Both the position numbers and the translations under genes were made by a program. From NCBI GenBank assembly GCA_040506775.1, contig JBEVWC010000014.1, positions 62,001-126,000 on the forward strand: DNA of 64,000 bases, written 5' to 3'. This DNA is from Thiodiazotropha sp040506775. GTDB taxonomy: Bacteria > Pseudomonadota > Gammaproteobacteria > Chromatiales > Chromatiaceae. Positions 44,914 through 53,672 of this stretch are shown here, one piece after another; position 1 is the stretch's first letter; every line of letters starts with the position of its first letter. The notes beneath the pieces are model-generated. The model was given only the letters and a program-made list of their open reading frames with translations, was not told the DNA's origin and made no database searches.

Positions 44914-45066
44914 ATGTCCGGTAATCGTTGCCCCTTTAAAAGAACCTGTCCCTTTCAAAAAGCGTGTGAAGGCCACAATTGGCTCTGTTTCTGGCCCATC
45001 TGGCTGGTTATCCTGGGTACGGTAGGATTTGTCACCTATCTTTTTTCAACCGGAGGGTTGGCATAA
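44914..45066 (+). CDS. Small cysteine-rich membrane protein (50 aa)
   Basis: 50 residues from the ATG at 44914, with GAGGAAG 4 nt upstream. The N-terminal 24 residues hold four cysteines in a CPFKRTCPFQKACEGHNWLC pattern (C6, C12, C18, C25); a hydrophobic span follows (FWPIWLVILGTVGFVTYLF). No family recognised. The cysteine/histidine head could bind a metal or cluster at the membrane face. About 190 bp before the convergent tRNA-Asn. Confidence 0.6.
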   Translation: MSGNRCPFKRTCPFQKACEGHNWLCFWPIWLVILGTVGFVTYLFSTGGLA

Positions 45067-45211
45067 ATCCGTTCTTTCCTTATGCAGACAGCGCGACTGT
45101 TCTTCGGTTTAGCGGTCTTCTGTTGTTGTATGCAACTGGATGGTCTTGGTCAGCTGGATGATGGTTCGCGCAATCGCGCCGGAATCCAATATGACCCTTG
45201 AAATCAAGGCA

Positions 45212-45244
45212 TAAAAAAAGCACTTAGAAGAACTCTAAGTGCTT
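45212..45244 (-). terminator. Rho-independent terminator of tRNA-Asn
   Basis: Stem AAGCACTTAGA / TCTAAGTGCTT, loop 5 nt, followed on the minus strand by a run of seven T. It lies 8 bp past the tRNA 3' end. Confidence 0.85.
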
Positions 45245-45252
45245 GTTTTATT

Positions 45253-45328
45253 TGGCTCCCCGGGACAGGCTCGAACTGCCGACCTAGTGATTAACAGTCA
45301 CCCGCTCTACCGACTGAGCTACCGGGGA
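45253..45328 (-). tRNA. tRNA-Asn (GTT)
   Basis: 76 nt with encoded CCA. The acceptor stem TCCCCGG pairs with CCGGGGA, the D arm is GCTCAGTCGGTAGAGC, the anticodon loop CTGTTAATC reads GTT, and the T arm is GGCAGTTCGAGCCTG. Confidence 0.97.
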
Positions 45329-45346
45329 ATGAGTTAAGAGGGGCGC

Positions 45347-45375
45347 ATGATAATGACACAGGCCCTGAGCGTCAA
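45347..45375 (-). promoter_or_regulatory. Promoter of tRNA-Asn
   Basis: TTGACG, 17 bp, TATCAT on the minus strand, ending 18 bp before the tRNA, near consensus sigma-70. Confidence 0.75.
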
Positions 45376-45392
45376 TAGTTTCTCCAACAAAT

Positions 45393-45959
45393 TCACTCTT
45401 CACAGCGGACTGACGAGTCTCGGCTAACCCGGTCGGAAACACGGATTCGCCCGACGTTGTTGACGATCAGATATTTGCCGGGTACGCGATGTTGCGGATC
45501 ACAGAAGGCGAGGGTGAGGTTGTAGCCACTGGGCCGACCATCACTCAGGTAGTGTACCTGAGTGCGTGAAGGGCTCGAATGGATCGCAATTTCAGAGTTC
45601 TTTTCGGCATTGAACAACGCTATGACCGGTTCACCGGGATCCGCCAGTCCGTTCCGATCGGCATCGGTCACCTGGATCAGTCCCCGGCTCCAGTCGTTTC
45701 CAGGTTGGCAGGTCAGGTTATCTTCACTCGGACAGAGGATCTGACGTGTCTCCTCGAGTATCGCCTGGCTCCTGGCCTGGTGAAACAGGGTGGAAAAACC
45801 ATTGATCAGGGCGCTTTGCTGGGTTTTGACCTGCATGGTTTTGAGACCCGGTACACCGAGACTGACGAGAATGGAGAGCAGGGAAACGGCAGTGACAAGT
45901 TCTGTCAGGGTGAGTCCCCGAGCGCGGGTAAAATGAAGGCGATAGATTGACTGAGGCAT
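45393..45959 (-). CDS. GspH/FimT-family pseudopilin
   Basis: 188 residues. Prepilin peptidase site G15|LTLTE with Glu at +5, followed by the hydrophobic helix LVTAVSLLSILVSLGVPGL. Then STLFHQARSQAILEETRQILCPSEDNLTC and GLADPGEPVIALFNAEKNSEIAI match minor pseudopilins of type II secretion or type IV pili. A single cysteine pair (CPSEDNLTC) and a C-terminal Cys are present. No other pilus or secretion genes adjoin, so its partners are elsewhere. Confidence 0.88.
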   Translation of the reverse strand: MPQSIYRLHFTRARGLTLTELVTAVSLLSILVSLGVPGLKTMQVKTQQSALINGFSTLFHQARSQAILEETRQILCPSEDNLTCQPGNDWSRGLIQVTDADRNGLADPGEPVIALFNAEKNSEIAIHSSPSRTQVHYLSDGRPSGYNLTLAFCDPQHRVPGKYLIVNNVGRIRVSDRVSRDSSVRCEE

Positions 45960-46167
45960 GATGCTCCCTCCCTGGAGTGTTTATGGGGCGCAATCCGGCG
46001 CCCGTTGTAATGCGGTGTCCGTGCCGCTTTGGCACCGCTGACGATCTTATGTCCCGATTTGCCTGAAACCTTTACGGCCTATCGGAGTAGTGACCTGTGG
46101 CGCGAGTCCGCCGGGCCGGTATCGGCCCGGTGATGCCCGCGTGCAGGTGCAACCCGTCTTCAGCCTA

Positions 46168-47355
46168 TCAGGGCTTCAGTACCGATTCAATTCGATCCAG
46201 AGCCTTTTGCAGCTTCTCCATGCTGGTGGCAATGGAGATCCGCACATGTCCAGCCAAACCAAATGCGGTGCCCGGCACCAGCGCCACGCCGGCCTCGGTG
46301 ATCAGATACTCCGAGAGTTCCAGATCATTGCCGACTCCGTCGAGACCCTTGAGTGCCTCCTCGACCTTGGGGAAACAGTAGAAGGTGCCGTCGCTGGGCA
46401 GACATTCGATGCCAGGCATGCCGTTGAGGCGTTCCACCACGTAGTCATGGCGCTCCTTGAAGGCCTTGAGCATTTCGCCAATACACGCCTGGGGTCCTTC
46501 CAGCGCCGCCTGGGCCGCCACCTGGGAGATGGAGGTGGGGTTGGAGGTGCTCTGGGACTGGATCTTCTTCATCGCCTTGATGATCTCGGTCGGGCCGCCG
46601 GCATAGCCGATACGCCAGCCGGTCATGGAGTAGGCTTTGGAAACCCCGTTGAGCACCAGGGTCCGTTCCTTCAGCTCGGGACAGGCATTGAGAATGTTGA
46701 CGAACTGTTTGCCCGGCCAGAGGATGTGCTCATACATGTCGTCCGTGGCAATCAGAACCCGGGGATGCTCTTTCAGCACCTCGCCCAGTGCGGCCAGCTC
46801 TTCCTGTGTATAGGCCATGCCGGTAGGGTTGGACGGACTGTTGATGACGAACAGTTTGGTCTTGTCGGTGATCGCGGCCGCCAGTTGCTGGGCGGTGATC
46901 TTGAAGTTCTGGCTGGCGCCTGCGGATACCAGTACCGGTACACCACCCGCGAGGATGGACATGTCCGGATAGGAGACCCAGTAAGGCGCCGGGATGATCA
47001 CTTCGTCACCCGGGTCCAGGATCGCCTGGGCCAGGTTGTAAAAGCTCTGCTTGCCGCCGCAGGAGACGAGGATCTGGTCAGCGGCGTAGTCAAACCCGTT
47101 GTCACGCTTGAACTTGTCGATGATCGCCTGCTTCAGTCCCGGCGTTCCGTCAACCGCGGTGTATTTGGTGAAACCGTCGTTGATCGCCTTGATGGCGGCC
47201 GCCTTGATGTGATCCGGTGTGTCGAAATCGGGTTCACCGGCACCCAGTCCGATGACGTCCTTGCCGGCAGCCCGCATCTCGGCGGCACGGGCGGTGATGG
47301 CAAGCGTCGGGGAGGGTTTGACGGCTTTTACGCGACTGGAGAGTTGTGAGTTCAT
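46168..47355 (-). CDS. aspC: Class I pyridoxal-phosphate aminotransferase (aspartate aminotransferase type)
   Basis: 395 residues from the ATG at 47355; a longer reading to 47433 adds an unmatched leader. Type Ib aspartate aminotransferase features: AGEPDFDTPDHIKAAA, VSCGGKQSFYNLAQAIL, PAPYWVSYPDM, NSPSNPTGMAYTQEEL, ATDDMYEHILW and the PLP lysine in VLNGVSKAYSMTGWRIGYAGG (GVSKAY). Transfers amino groups between aspartate (and probably aromatic residues/prephenate) and 2-oxoglutarate. Divergent from uvrB. Confidence 0.95.
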   Translation of the reverse strand: MNSQLSSRVKAVKPSPTLAITARAAEMRAAGKDVIGLGAGEPDFDTPDHIKAAAIKAINDGFTKYTAVDGTPGLKQAIIDKFKRDNGFDYAADQILVSCGGKQSFYNLAQAILDPGDEVIIPAPYWVSYPDMSILAGGVPVLVSAGASQNFKITAQQLAAAITDKTKLFVINSPSNPTGMAYTQEELAALGEVLKEHPRVLIATDDMYEHILWPGKQFVNILNACPELKERTLVLNGVSKAYSMTGWRIGYAGGPTEIIKAMKKIQSQSTSNPTSISQVAAQAALEGPQACIGEMLKAFKERHDYVVERLNGMPGIECLPSDGTFYCFPKVEEALKGLDGVGNDLELSEYLITEAGVALVPGTAFGLAGHVRISIATSMEKLQKALDRIESVLKP

Positions 47356-47492
47356 GGCGGTTTCGGGTCCCTGGAGCTGAACGACAGGCGTCGGGTTATG
47401 GAAATCATTCAAGTGTCGTGAGGGTCGCAACACTAGGATGACGCGGTGCGGATGTCATAATAGCCAATTAATGCACGATGAAGAATCCCTGA

Positions 47493-49499
47493 ATGAATAA
47501 AGCGTTTCAATTGAAGTCCAAATTTGACCCCTCAGGTGATCAGCCGGGTGCCATCCGCCGTCTGGTGGAGGGGTTGCACGACGGCGAGGCCGGGATGACC
47601 CTGCTGGGGGTGACCGGTTCGGGCAAGACCTTCACCATTGCCAATGTGATCGATGAAATTCAGCGTCCTACCCTGGTGCTGGCCCCGAACAAGACCCTGG
47701 CAGCCCAGCTCTACGGGGAGTTCAAGGAATTCTTTCCCAACAATGCGGTGGAGTATTTCGTCTCCTATTACGACTACTACCAGCCCGAGGCCTATGTACC
47801 CGCGTCGGACACTTTCATCGAAAAAGACGCCTCGATCAATGACCACATCGAGCAGATGCGCCTCTCCGCAACCAAGGCGCTGCTGGAACGTGAAGACGCC
47901 ATCATCGTCGCCACGGTCTCTTCGATCTATGGTCTGGGCGACCCCAGGGCCTACCTGGGGATGATGCTGCATCTCAGTCGCGGAGAGGTCATCGATCAGC
48001 GCGCCATCCTGCGACGTCTGGCGGAACTTCAGTACACCCGTAATGACGCAGCCCTGCAACGGGCCACTTTCCGGGTGCGGGGTGAGGTGATCGATATCTA
48101 TCCGGCGGAGTCCGATGCGGAGGCGGTCCGGGTGGAGCTGTTTGATGACGAGATCGAACAGATCTCCGTGTTCGATCCCCTGACCGGCCAGGTTCTGCGC
48201 AAGGTGCCGCGCTACTCGATCTTTCCCAAAAGTCACTACGTGACCCCCCGGGAGACCCTGCTCGAAGCGGTAGAACAGATCAAGGTGGAGCTCAAGGAGC
48301 GGCTCGCCCAGCTCGAATCGGCGCACAAGCTGGTCGAGGCGCAACGGCTCAGCCAGCGTACCCTGTTCGACATCGAGATGATCAATGAGCTGGGGTATTG
48401 TTCCGGTATCGAAAACTACTCCCGCTACCTGTCCGGACGCAAGGCGGGGGAGCCGCCACCAACCCTGTTCGACTACCTGCCGCAAGGAGCCCTGCTGGTG
48501 ATCGATGAGAGCCATGTAACGGTGCCGCAGCTGGGGGGCATGTTTCGCGGCGATCGCTCGCGCAAGGAGACCCTGGTGGAATACGGCTTTCGTCTGCCTT
48601 CGGCATTGGACAACCGTCCATTGCGGTTCGAGGAGTTCGAGGCCCGTTCACCTCAAACCATCTATGTGAGCGCCACCCCGAGGGATTATGAGATCCAGCG
48701 ATCCGGAGCGATCGTTGAGCAGGTGGTGCGGCCCACAGGGCTGGTGGATCCGGAGGTCGAGGTGCGGCCCGCGCTCACCCAGGTGGATGACCTGTTGTCC
48801 GAAATCCGCCTCCGGGTGGCGCAGCAGGAGCGGGTGCTGGTCACCACCCTGACCAAACGCATGGCCGAGGATCTGACCGACTACCTGGGGGATCACGATG
48901 TGCGGGTGCGCTACCTGCATTCCGATATCGACACGGTGGAGCGTGTCGAGATCATCCGTGATCTGCGCCTGGGGGAATTCGATGTGCTGGTGGGCATCAA
49001 TCTGCTGCGGGAGGGATTGGATATGCCCGAGGTCTCCCTGGTGGCGATACTGGATGCGGACAAGGAGGGGTTTCTGCGATCCGAGGGCTCACTGATTCAG
49101 ACGATCGGCCGGGCCGCGCGCAATGCCCACGGCAAGGCCATCCTCTATGCGGACCAGATCACCGGTTCAATGCGCCGGGCGATCGATGAAACCGAACGCC
49201 GGCGACTCAAGCAGCAGGCCTATAACGAAGCCCATGGCATCACGCCTAAAACCATACTCAAGTCGATTGCGGACATCATGGAGGGCGCCTACCCCGGCGC
49301 TCAGATGAGCCCCAGGAAATATGCCAAGGTTGCGGAACAGGAGCGTGATTACGCCAGCCTGACACCCAAGCAGATGGCCAAGCGTGTGAAGGAGCTGGAA
49401 GAGGCGATGTACCGGCATGCCCAGAACCTCGAGTTCGAGGAGGCGGCACGGGTGCGGGATCAGATTCGGGATTTGCAGGAGCGGGGCCTGATCGCATAA
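47493..49499 (+). CDS. uvrB: Excinuclease ABC subunit B
   Basis: 668 residues, full length. Walker A LGVTGSGKTFTIAN, the beta-hairpin YYDYYQPEAYVP, VIDESHVTVPQLGGM, helicase motifs VLVTTLTKRMAEDLTDYL and QTIGRAARNAHGKAILYAD, and a C-terminal UVR domain KELEEAMYRHAQNLEFEEAARVRDQI that binds UvrC. Damage-verifying component of nucleotide excision repair. Divergent from aspC with a 137-bp gap between them. Confidence 0.98.
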   Translation: MNKAFQLKSKFDPSGDQPGAIRRLVEGLHDGEAGMTLLGVTGSGKTFTIANVIDEIQRPTLVLAPNKTLAAQLYGEFKEFFPNNAVEYFVSYYDYYQPEAYVPASDTFIEKDASINDHIEQMRLSATKALLEREDAIIVATVSSIYGLGDPRAYLGMMLHLSRGEVIDQRAILRRLAELQYTRNDAALQRATFRVRGEVIDIYPAESDAEAVRVELFDDEIEQISVFDPLTGQVLRKVPRYSIFPKSHYVTPRETLLEAVEQIKVELKERLAQLESAHKLVEAQRLSQRTLFDIEMINELGYCSGIENYSRYLSGRKAGEPPPTLFDYLPQGALLVIDESHVTVPQLGGMFRGDRSRKETLVEYGFRLPSALDNRPLRFEEFEARSPQTIYVSATPRDYEIQRSGAIVEQVVRPTGLVDPEVEVRPALTQVDDLLSEIRLRVAQQERVLVTTLTKRMAEDLTDYLGDHDVRVRYLHSDIDTVERVEIIRDLRLGEFDVLVGINLLREGLDMPEVSLVAILDADKEGFLRSEGSLIQTIGRAARNAHGKAILYADQITGSMRRAIDETERRRLKQQAYNEAHGITPKTILKSIADIMEGAYPGAQMSPRKYAKVAEQERDYASLTPKQMAKRVKELEEAMYRHAQNLEFEEAARVRDQIRDLQERGLIA

Positions 49500-49746
49500 C
49501 CCTGAATGTTCGAGGTGTATATTTTTTTGCCTTCTTGCTCAGGAAGTATATTCTAGTTGGGAGTGTCTCAGTTTACCGGTCAGCACTGATCGCTAAAGAG
49601 CGCATACAACCCGGCATCACAGCAGGGTTTGTGACATCGGATGGCATGGAACGTTATTACCGGCTCGCCCGCAAGGAGACTTGTCTGCCTGCTAGACTTG
49701 AACTGACAGCTGTACGTTAAAGCCACACCCAGGAAACGCACTCTGT

Positions 49747-50400
49747 ATGCCGAATCTCGAGGAAATGTTGCGGGATATTCGTGCCGAGACCAACTATGCC
49801 TGTCGCATGACCGGTCGCTGCACACTCGATAATCATGTCTTGGACGCAATCAGCCGGGTGCCCAGACAGGAGTACGTAGGCAAGAGCTTTCGTCCACACG
49901 CCTATGAGAACAGTCCCTTGCCGATCGGACAGGGGCAGACCATATCCCAGCCCTTCATCGTTGCCCTGATGACCGACCTTCTCGACTTGAAACCTGAAGA
50001 CAAGGTTTTGGAGGTGGGAACCGGTTCCGGGTATCAAACCGCGGTTCTGGCGGAGTTGTGCGAACAGCTCTACACCGTGGAAATCATTCCTGAACTGGCC
50101 TGGCAGGCCCGACACCGCCTCGAAGAGGAGGGTTACGGGAACATCCAGTACCGCGTTGGCGACGGTTATTTCGGCTGGCCCGAGGAGGCGCCGTTCGACG
50201 CCATCATGGTGACCGCCGCTGCCGAGGAAGTGCCACAGCCACTGGTCGAGCAATTGGCGCCGGGAGGCCGGTTGGTACTACCCGTGGGCCGTCGTTACTA
50301 CACCCAGGATCTCATTCTGCTGCACAAGGATTTGTCGGGCGAGGTACACGCTTCCAACCTGCTCCCGGTGAGTTTCGTACCTCTGACCGGAGACCGGTGA
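49747..50400 (+). CDS. Protein-L-isoaspartate O-methyltransferase family protein
   Basis: 217 residues. The PIMT pattern is visible: RVPRQEYVGKSFRPHAYENSPLPIGQGQTISQPFIVALM (post-motif Gln-Gly-Gln-Thr-Ile-Ser), SAM motif VLEVGTGSGYQTAVLAEL, VEIIPELAWQARHRL, GDGYFGWPEEAPFDAIMVTAAAEEVPQPLVEQL. It methylates damaged isoaspartyl residues in proteins, or is a close paralogue of pcm. No clear operon; tRNA-Val follows 200 bp later. Confidence 0.93.
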   Translation: MPNLEEMLRDIRAETNYACRMTGRCTLDNHVLDAISRVPRQEYVGKSFRPHAYENSPLPIGQGQTISQPFIVALMTDLLDLKPEDKVLEVGTGSGYQTAVLAELCEQLYTVEIIPELAWQARHRLEEEGYGNIQYRVGDGYFGWPEEAPFDAIMVTAAAEEVPQPLVEQLAPGGRLVLPVGRRYYTQDLILLHKDLSGEVHASNLLPVSFVPLTGDR

Positions 50401-50559
50401 GCAGGACTCCGCCCATGCGAGGGTCGGATATGTCAATCTCACACCGGCCACAGGAGTTTCCGCGAAATCATCGCGGATGCGATTTTTCGGTCATGAGTAT
50501 TGAATGCCGCGTCAATCCACGGGTACCACGTCAGCCATAGGGTGGCTTGGCCCATGGGG

Positions 50560-50589
50560 TTGCAATCGCAGTATTGCTGCCTGTATGAT
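50560..50589 (+). promoter_or_regulatory. Promoter of tRNA-Val
   Basis: TTGCAA, 18 bp, TATGAT, ending 12 bp before the tRNA start. Confidence 0.65.
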
Positions 50590-50601
50590 TCGCCTTCTTT
50601 C

Positions 50602-50678
<77 letters not shown>

Positions 50679-50686
50679 AACACCTG

Positions 50687-50720
50687 AAAAGCACCCGCCT
50701 GAAACGGGTGCTTTTTTTTT
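50687..50720 (+). terminator. Rho-independent terminator of tRNA-Val
   Basis: Stem AAAGCACCCG / CGGGTGCTTT with a 7-nt loop, followed by a long T run. Confidence 0.9.
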
Positions 50721-50736
50721 GCGGATCCCAGATCTG

Positions 50737-51318
50737 ATGCCCAGTGCTGAATCCCTCTCTGTCATCGCATCCGCCTTTTCCCTGATCAGCCTGGCCGAGA
50801 TCGGTGATAAAAGTCAGTTGGTCTGTGTCACGCTGGCTGCCCGGCATCGGGGTTGGCCGGTCTTCTGGGGTGCGAGTCTGGCCTTCGTCCTGCTCAACGC
50901 CATGGCTGCGGGATTCGGCGCTGCGGTCGTAACCTGGTTGCCCGAAGCGCTCATGAGTCTGATTGTTTCGATCGTGTTTGCCCTGTTCGGACTCCAGGCA
51001 TTGCGTTACCGACCGGAATCGGAAGCGTCGCTCACTGATGTGATTCCGGGGCGCAGACTGTTTCTCTCCACCCTGATGCTGATATTCGTCGCGGAATTTG
51101 GTGACAAGACACAGATTGCGGTGGCCGGTATGTCCGTCAACTGGCCACCGCTGATGGTCTGGCTGGGTGCGAGCCTGGCGCTGATCGGGGTTACCGCATT
51201 GGGGGTGTTGCTGGGGAAGTCACTGGTTCAGCGACTCCCGCTGGCAACCATTCAGCGTCTCAGTGGTGGACTGTTTCTGGTATTCGCGGCGCTCGCCTTC
51301 TGGCATGCCATCCAGTGA
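50737..51318 (+). CDS. TMEM165/GDT1-family membrane protein (Mn2+/Ca2+ exporter)
   Basis: 193 residues, six TM helices in two halves, each with the UPF0016 signature: SLAEIGDKSQLVCVTLAARH and VAEFGDKTQIAVAGMS. Family members export Mn2+ or Ca2+. I use the ATG at 50737; a TTG at 50719 lies in the tRNA terminator. No strong ribosome site, so the start is not certain. Confidence 0.9.
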   Translation: MPSAESLSVIASAFSLISLAEIGDKSQLVCVTLAARHRGWPVFWGASLAFVLLNAMAAGFGAAVVTWLPEALMSLIVSIVFALFGLQALRYRPESEASLTDVIPGRRLFLSTLMLIFVAEFGDKTQIAVAGMSVNWPPLMVWLGASLALIGVTALGVLLGKSLVQRLPLATIQRLSGGLFLVFAALAFWHAIQ

Positions 51319-51376
51319 CGCCGTCGAGGCAGGCGTATAAGAATCAGCCACCGCGCCAACCCAACCTGTAACGGGT

Positions 51377-53416
51377 TCAGGGAAACCGGATTCTCCAGGA
51401 TTCAATCTGACCGCTGCCCCGGTTGCCCAGATCCCGGGCGCGCAATTGCCATACCCCCTGGGAGGGAAGATCGCCGAGATCAAGGGTGTAGCTTTCCAGC
51501 AGATCGACTCCCCAGCCACCTAAACCCTTCAGGTGATGCACCGTCCCGCTCGGGTCGATCAGGTCCACGGCCAGTTCCCGGATATAGCTGTGGCGTATGG
51601 TGACGGTCACCGTGACTTGCCCGGCAGGTCCGTCTCGATCGACCGTGATGGGACTCAGTGCGCCTTCCAGACTGCCATCCGGTATCGGGTAGCTTTGCAG
51701 GTTTTCGAAACTTGTACCCGGTTCAGGCAGCGGGCTCTCCAGTTGGTAGTCGGCCACCAGGGTCAGGTCTGCAAAATCCGCATAGGCGTTGAGCAGGATG
51801 AAATAGCGTCCCGGATTCACCGGTCGTATCACGCAGCTTTCATCATTGCCGTAGAGGTAGGGGCGACAGTCGAACAGATCGGTGGTTGGCGCCTCGGCGT
51901 ATCGCACATGCAGATCCGCATCACCGCTTCCTCCGTAACTGCGTATGCTCAGGCTGATGGCATCATCTGGTACATCGATGGCCAGTAACAGGGATTCACC
52001 GGTGTGTGCGGAGAGGCCGGTTTCGGGCACACCGTCGGCAAGCAGGATCAGGTCGGAGGTGGGGGGCTGCAGTGAGGCCAGGGTGGCTTGCGCATCCAGG
52101 ATCCCGGAGCCGCACTGACTGCAGGGTGTGGTGTAGGCCCGGGCGTTCTCAACCAGCCGACGCTCGACTTCATCCGGAGTGATGTCCGGGGCGAGACCAT
52201 ACAGCAGTGCCGCGACACCACTGACATGTGGTGCGGCCATGCTGGTGCCGCTCATCAACCGGTAGCTGTCCTGGTTGGCAACGACGATGCCGTCATTGTG
52301 GGTCGACAGAATCTCTTCCCCGGGTGCCGCCAGGTCCACGACATCGCCAAAGTTGGAAAAGCTCGCCAGGGCGCCCGCCCGGGTCGAAGCGGCCACGGCG
52401 ATGACTCCGGGGCAGTTGGCGGGGGAGATGCTGGCGCTGTCCTGGGTTTCGTTGCCTGCCGCTGCCACGACACTGGCGCCCAGACTGCGGGCCGTGGCTA
52501 TGGCTTCCAGAGCGGTTTGCGGACAGCTTTCGGAATTACTCCCCAGGCTGAGGTTGATCACCTGGGCCGGATGGGGATTCACCGGCAGATCGGGCAGATG
52601 GGCACCGGCGGCCCAGGCTATCCCATCCGCGATATCCGAGAGGTATCCGCCGCAACGTCCCAACACGCGCACTGGGACCACCCGCGCTTTGTAGGCGATT
52701 CCCGCGACACCCAGGTTATTGTTGGTGATCGCAGCGATGGTGCCGGACACATGGGTGCCGTGCCAGCTGCTCAGGTAGCGTCCGCAGCTCGGGTCATAGT
52801 CTCCGGTATCGGTCGGATCCGGGTCGCGGCCGTCGCCGTCATAGGCCACGTATTCATCACTGATCATGTCGTAGCCGGGGAGAAGGTTGGCGGACAGATC
52901 CGCATGCGGCAGATAGCCGGTATCCACCACTGCGACCACCGCGCCTTCACCCTGGGCTAGGTCCCAGGCCTGGGGCAGGTGGATGCCACCCTCTGGTTCA
53001 TAATAGTGCCACTGTTCCACGTATCGTGGGTCGTTCGGCGTGAACAGGGGGTACATAAGCAGGTCCGGTTCCGCATAGGCGATACCCTCTACCTGGTTGA
53101 GGCTCTCCGCCACGGCTTCGATCTGCTCCAACGGCCGGGGTTCGCTGAGTTGAATCACGCTTGCACCGGTGAAGGTCTGCCTCACGGGCACCGATTCGAC
53201 ACCGGTCATCTCACCGACCAGGCTGGCGGTGCTGTCAGGCAGTTCATTACCGGCAGGGTCGGTTGTGTACTTGATGATGATCCGGTCAGTGACGGGTGCG
53301 GCGTTCTCCGGAAACGGGAAAGACGGGGTGACGGCAATGCTGGGCGCGGAGAGGGCAATCCCCAGAATCAACAGTGACAGGCGGGTATAGCAGCGAATGC
53401 TCGGATTTTTCTTCAT
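51377..53416 (-). CDS. Secreted subtilisin-like serine protease with PPC-like and P domains
   Basis: 679 residues with a signal peptide (LSLLILGIALSAPSIAV). An inhibitor-I9-like propeptide (about 40-115) leads to the S8 domain: VVAVVDTGYLPH (Asp), SSWHGTHVSGTIAA (His), GTSMAAPHVSGVAALL (Ser). It is followed by a pre-peptidase C-terminal-like beta domain (SIRSYGGSGDADLHVRY) and a P/proprotein-convertase domain (HSYIRELAVDLIDPSGTVHHL ... WQLRARDLGNRGSGQIESWRIRF). Extracellular or periplasmic protein degradation; several cysteines suggest disulfides. Apparently single-gene transcription unit, convergent with the exporter gene. Confidence 0.93.
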   Translation of the reverse strand: MKKNPSIRCYTRLSLLILGIALSAPSIAVTPSFPFPENAAPVTDRIIIKYTTDPAGNELPDSTASLVGEMTGVESVPVRQTFTGASVIQLSEPRPLEQIEAVAESLNQVEGIAYAEPDLLMYPLFTPNDPRYVEQWHYYEPEGGIHLPQAWDLAQGEGAVVAVVDTGYLPHADLSANLLPGYDMISDEYVAYDGDGRDPDPTDTGDYDPSCGRYLSSWHGTHVSGTIAAITNNNLGVAGIAYKARVVPVRVLGRCGGYLSDIADGIAWAAGAHLPDLPVNPHPAQVINLSLGSNSESCPQTALEAIATARSLGASVVAAAGNETQDSASISPANCPGVIAVAASTRAGALASFSNFGDVVDLAAPGEEILSTHNDGIVVANQDSYRLMSGTSMAAPHVSGVAALLYGLAPDITPDEVERRLVENARAYTTPCSQCGSGILDAQATLASLQPPTSDLILLADGVPETGLSAHTGESLLLAIDVPDDAISLSIRSYGGSGDADLHVRYAEAPTTDLFDCRPYLYGNDESCVIRPVNPGRYFILLNAYADFADLTLVADYQLESPLPEPGTSFENLQSYPIPDGSLEGALSPITVDRDGPAGQVTVTVTIRHSYIRELAVDLIDPSGTVHHLKGLGGWGVDLLESYTLDLGDLPSQGVWQLRARDLGNRGSGQIESWRIRFP

Positions 53417-53672
53417 GATAACTCCATGTCATTACAATCCATAGGGTGGCCCGGGTTAGGACCCGAAAAGTGTTTCTTGCAGTGTTATGATTTAAACCGC
53501 TGAGCTCGGGATGTTGGGGAATCCGCTTCGCGGAAGCGGTTTGGATATGAACTCCGTTAAGTGTTTAAATCCTGATCTGTGAAAGCGATTGCAGAATTTA
53601 CCCTGTACGCAATTGTTGATGAGAATAGCATCTCGGAAATGGGAATAAAAATACTATTTTCTGGTGGGTTGG

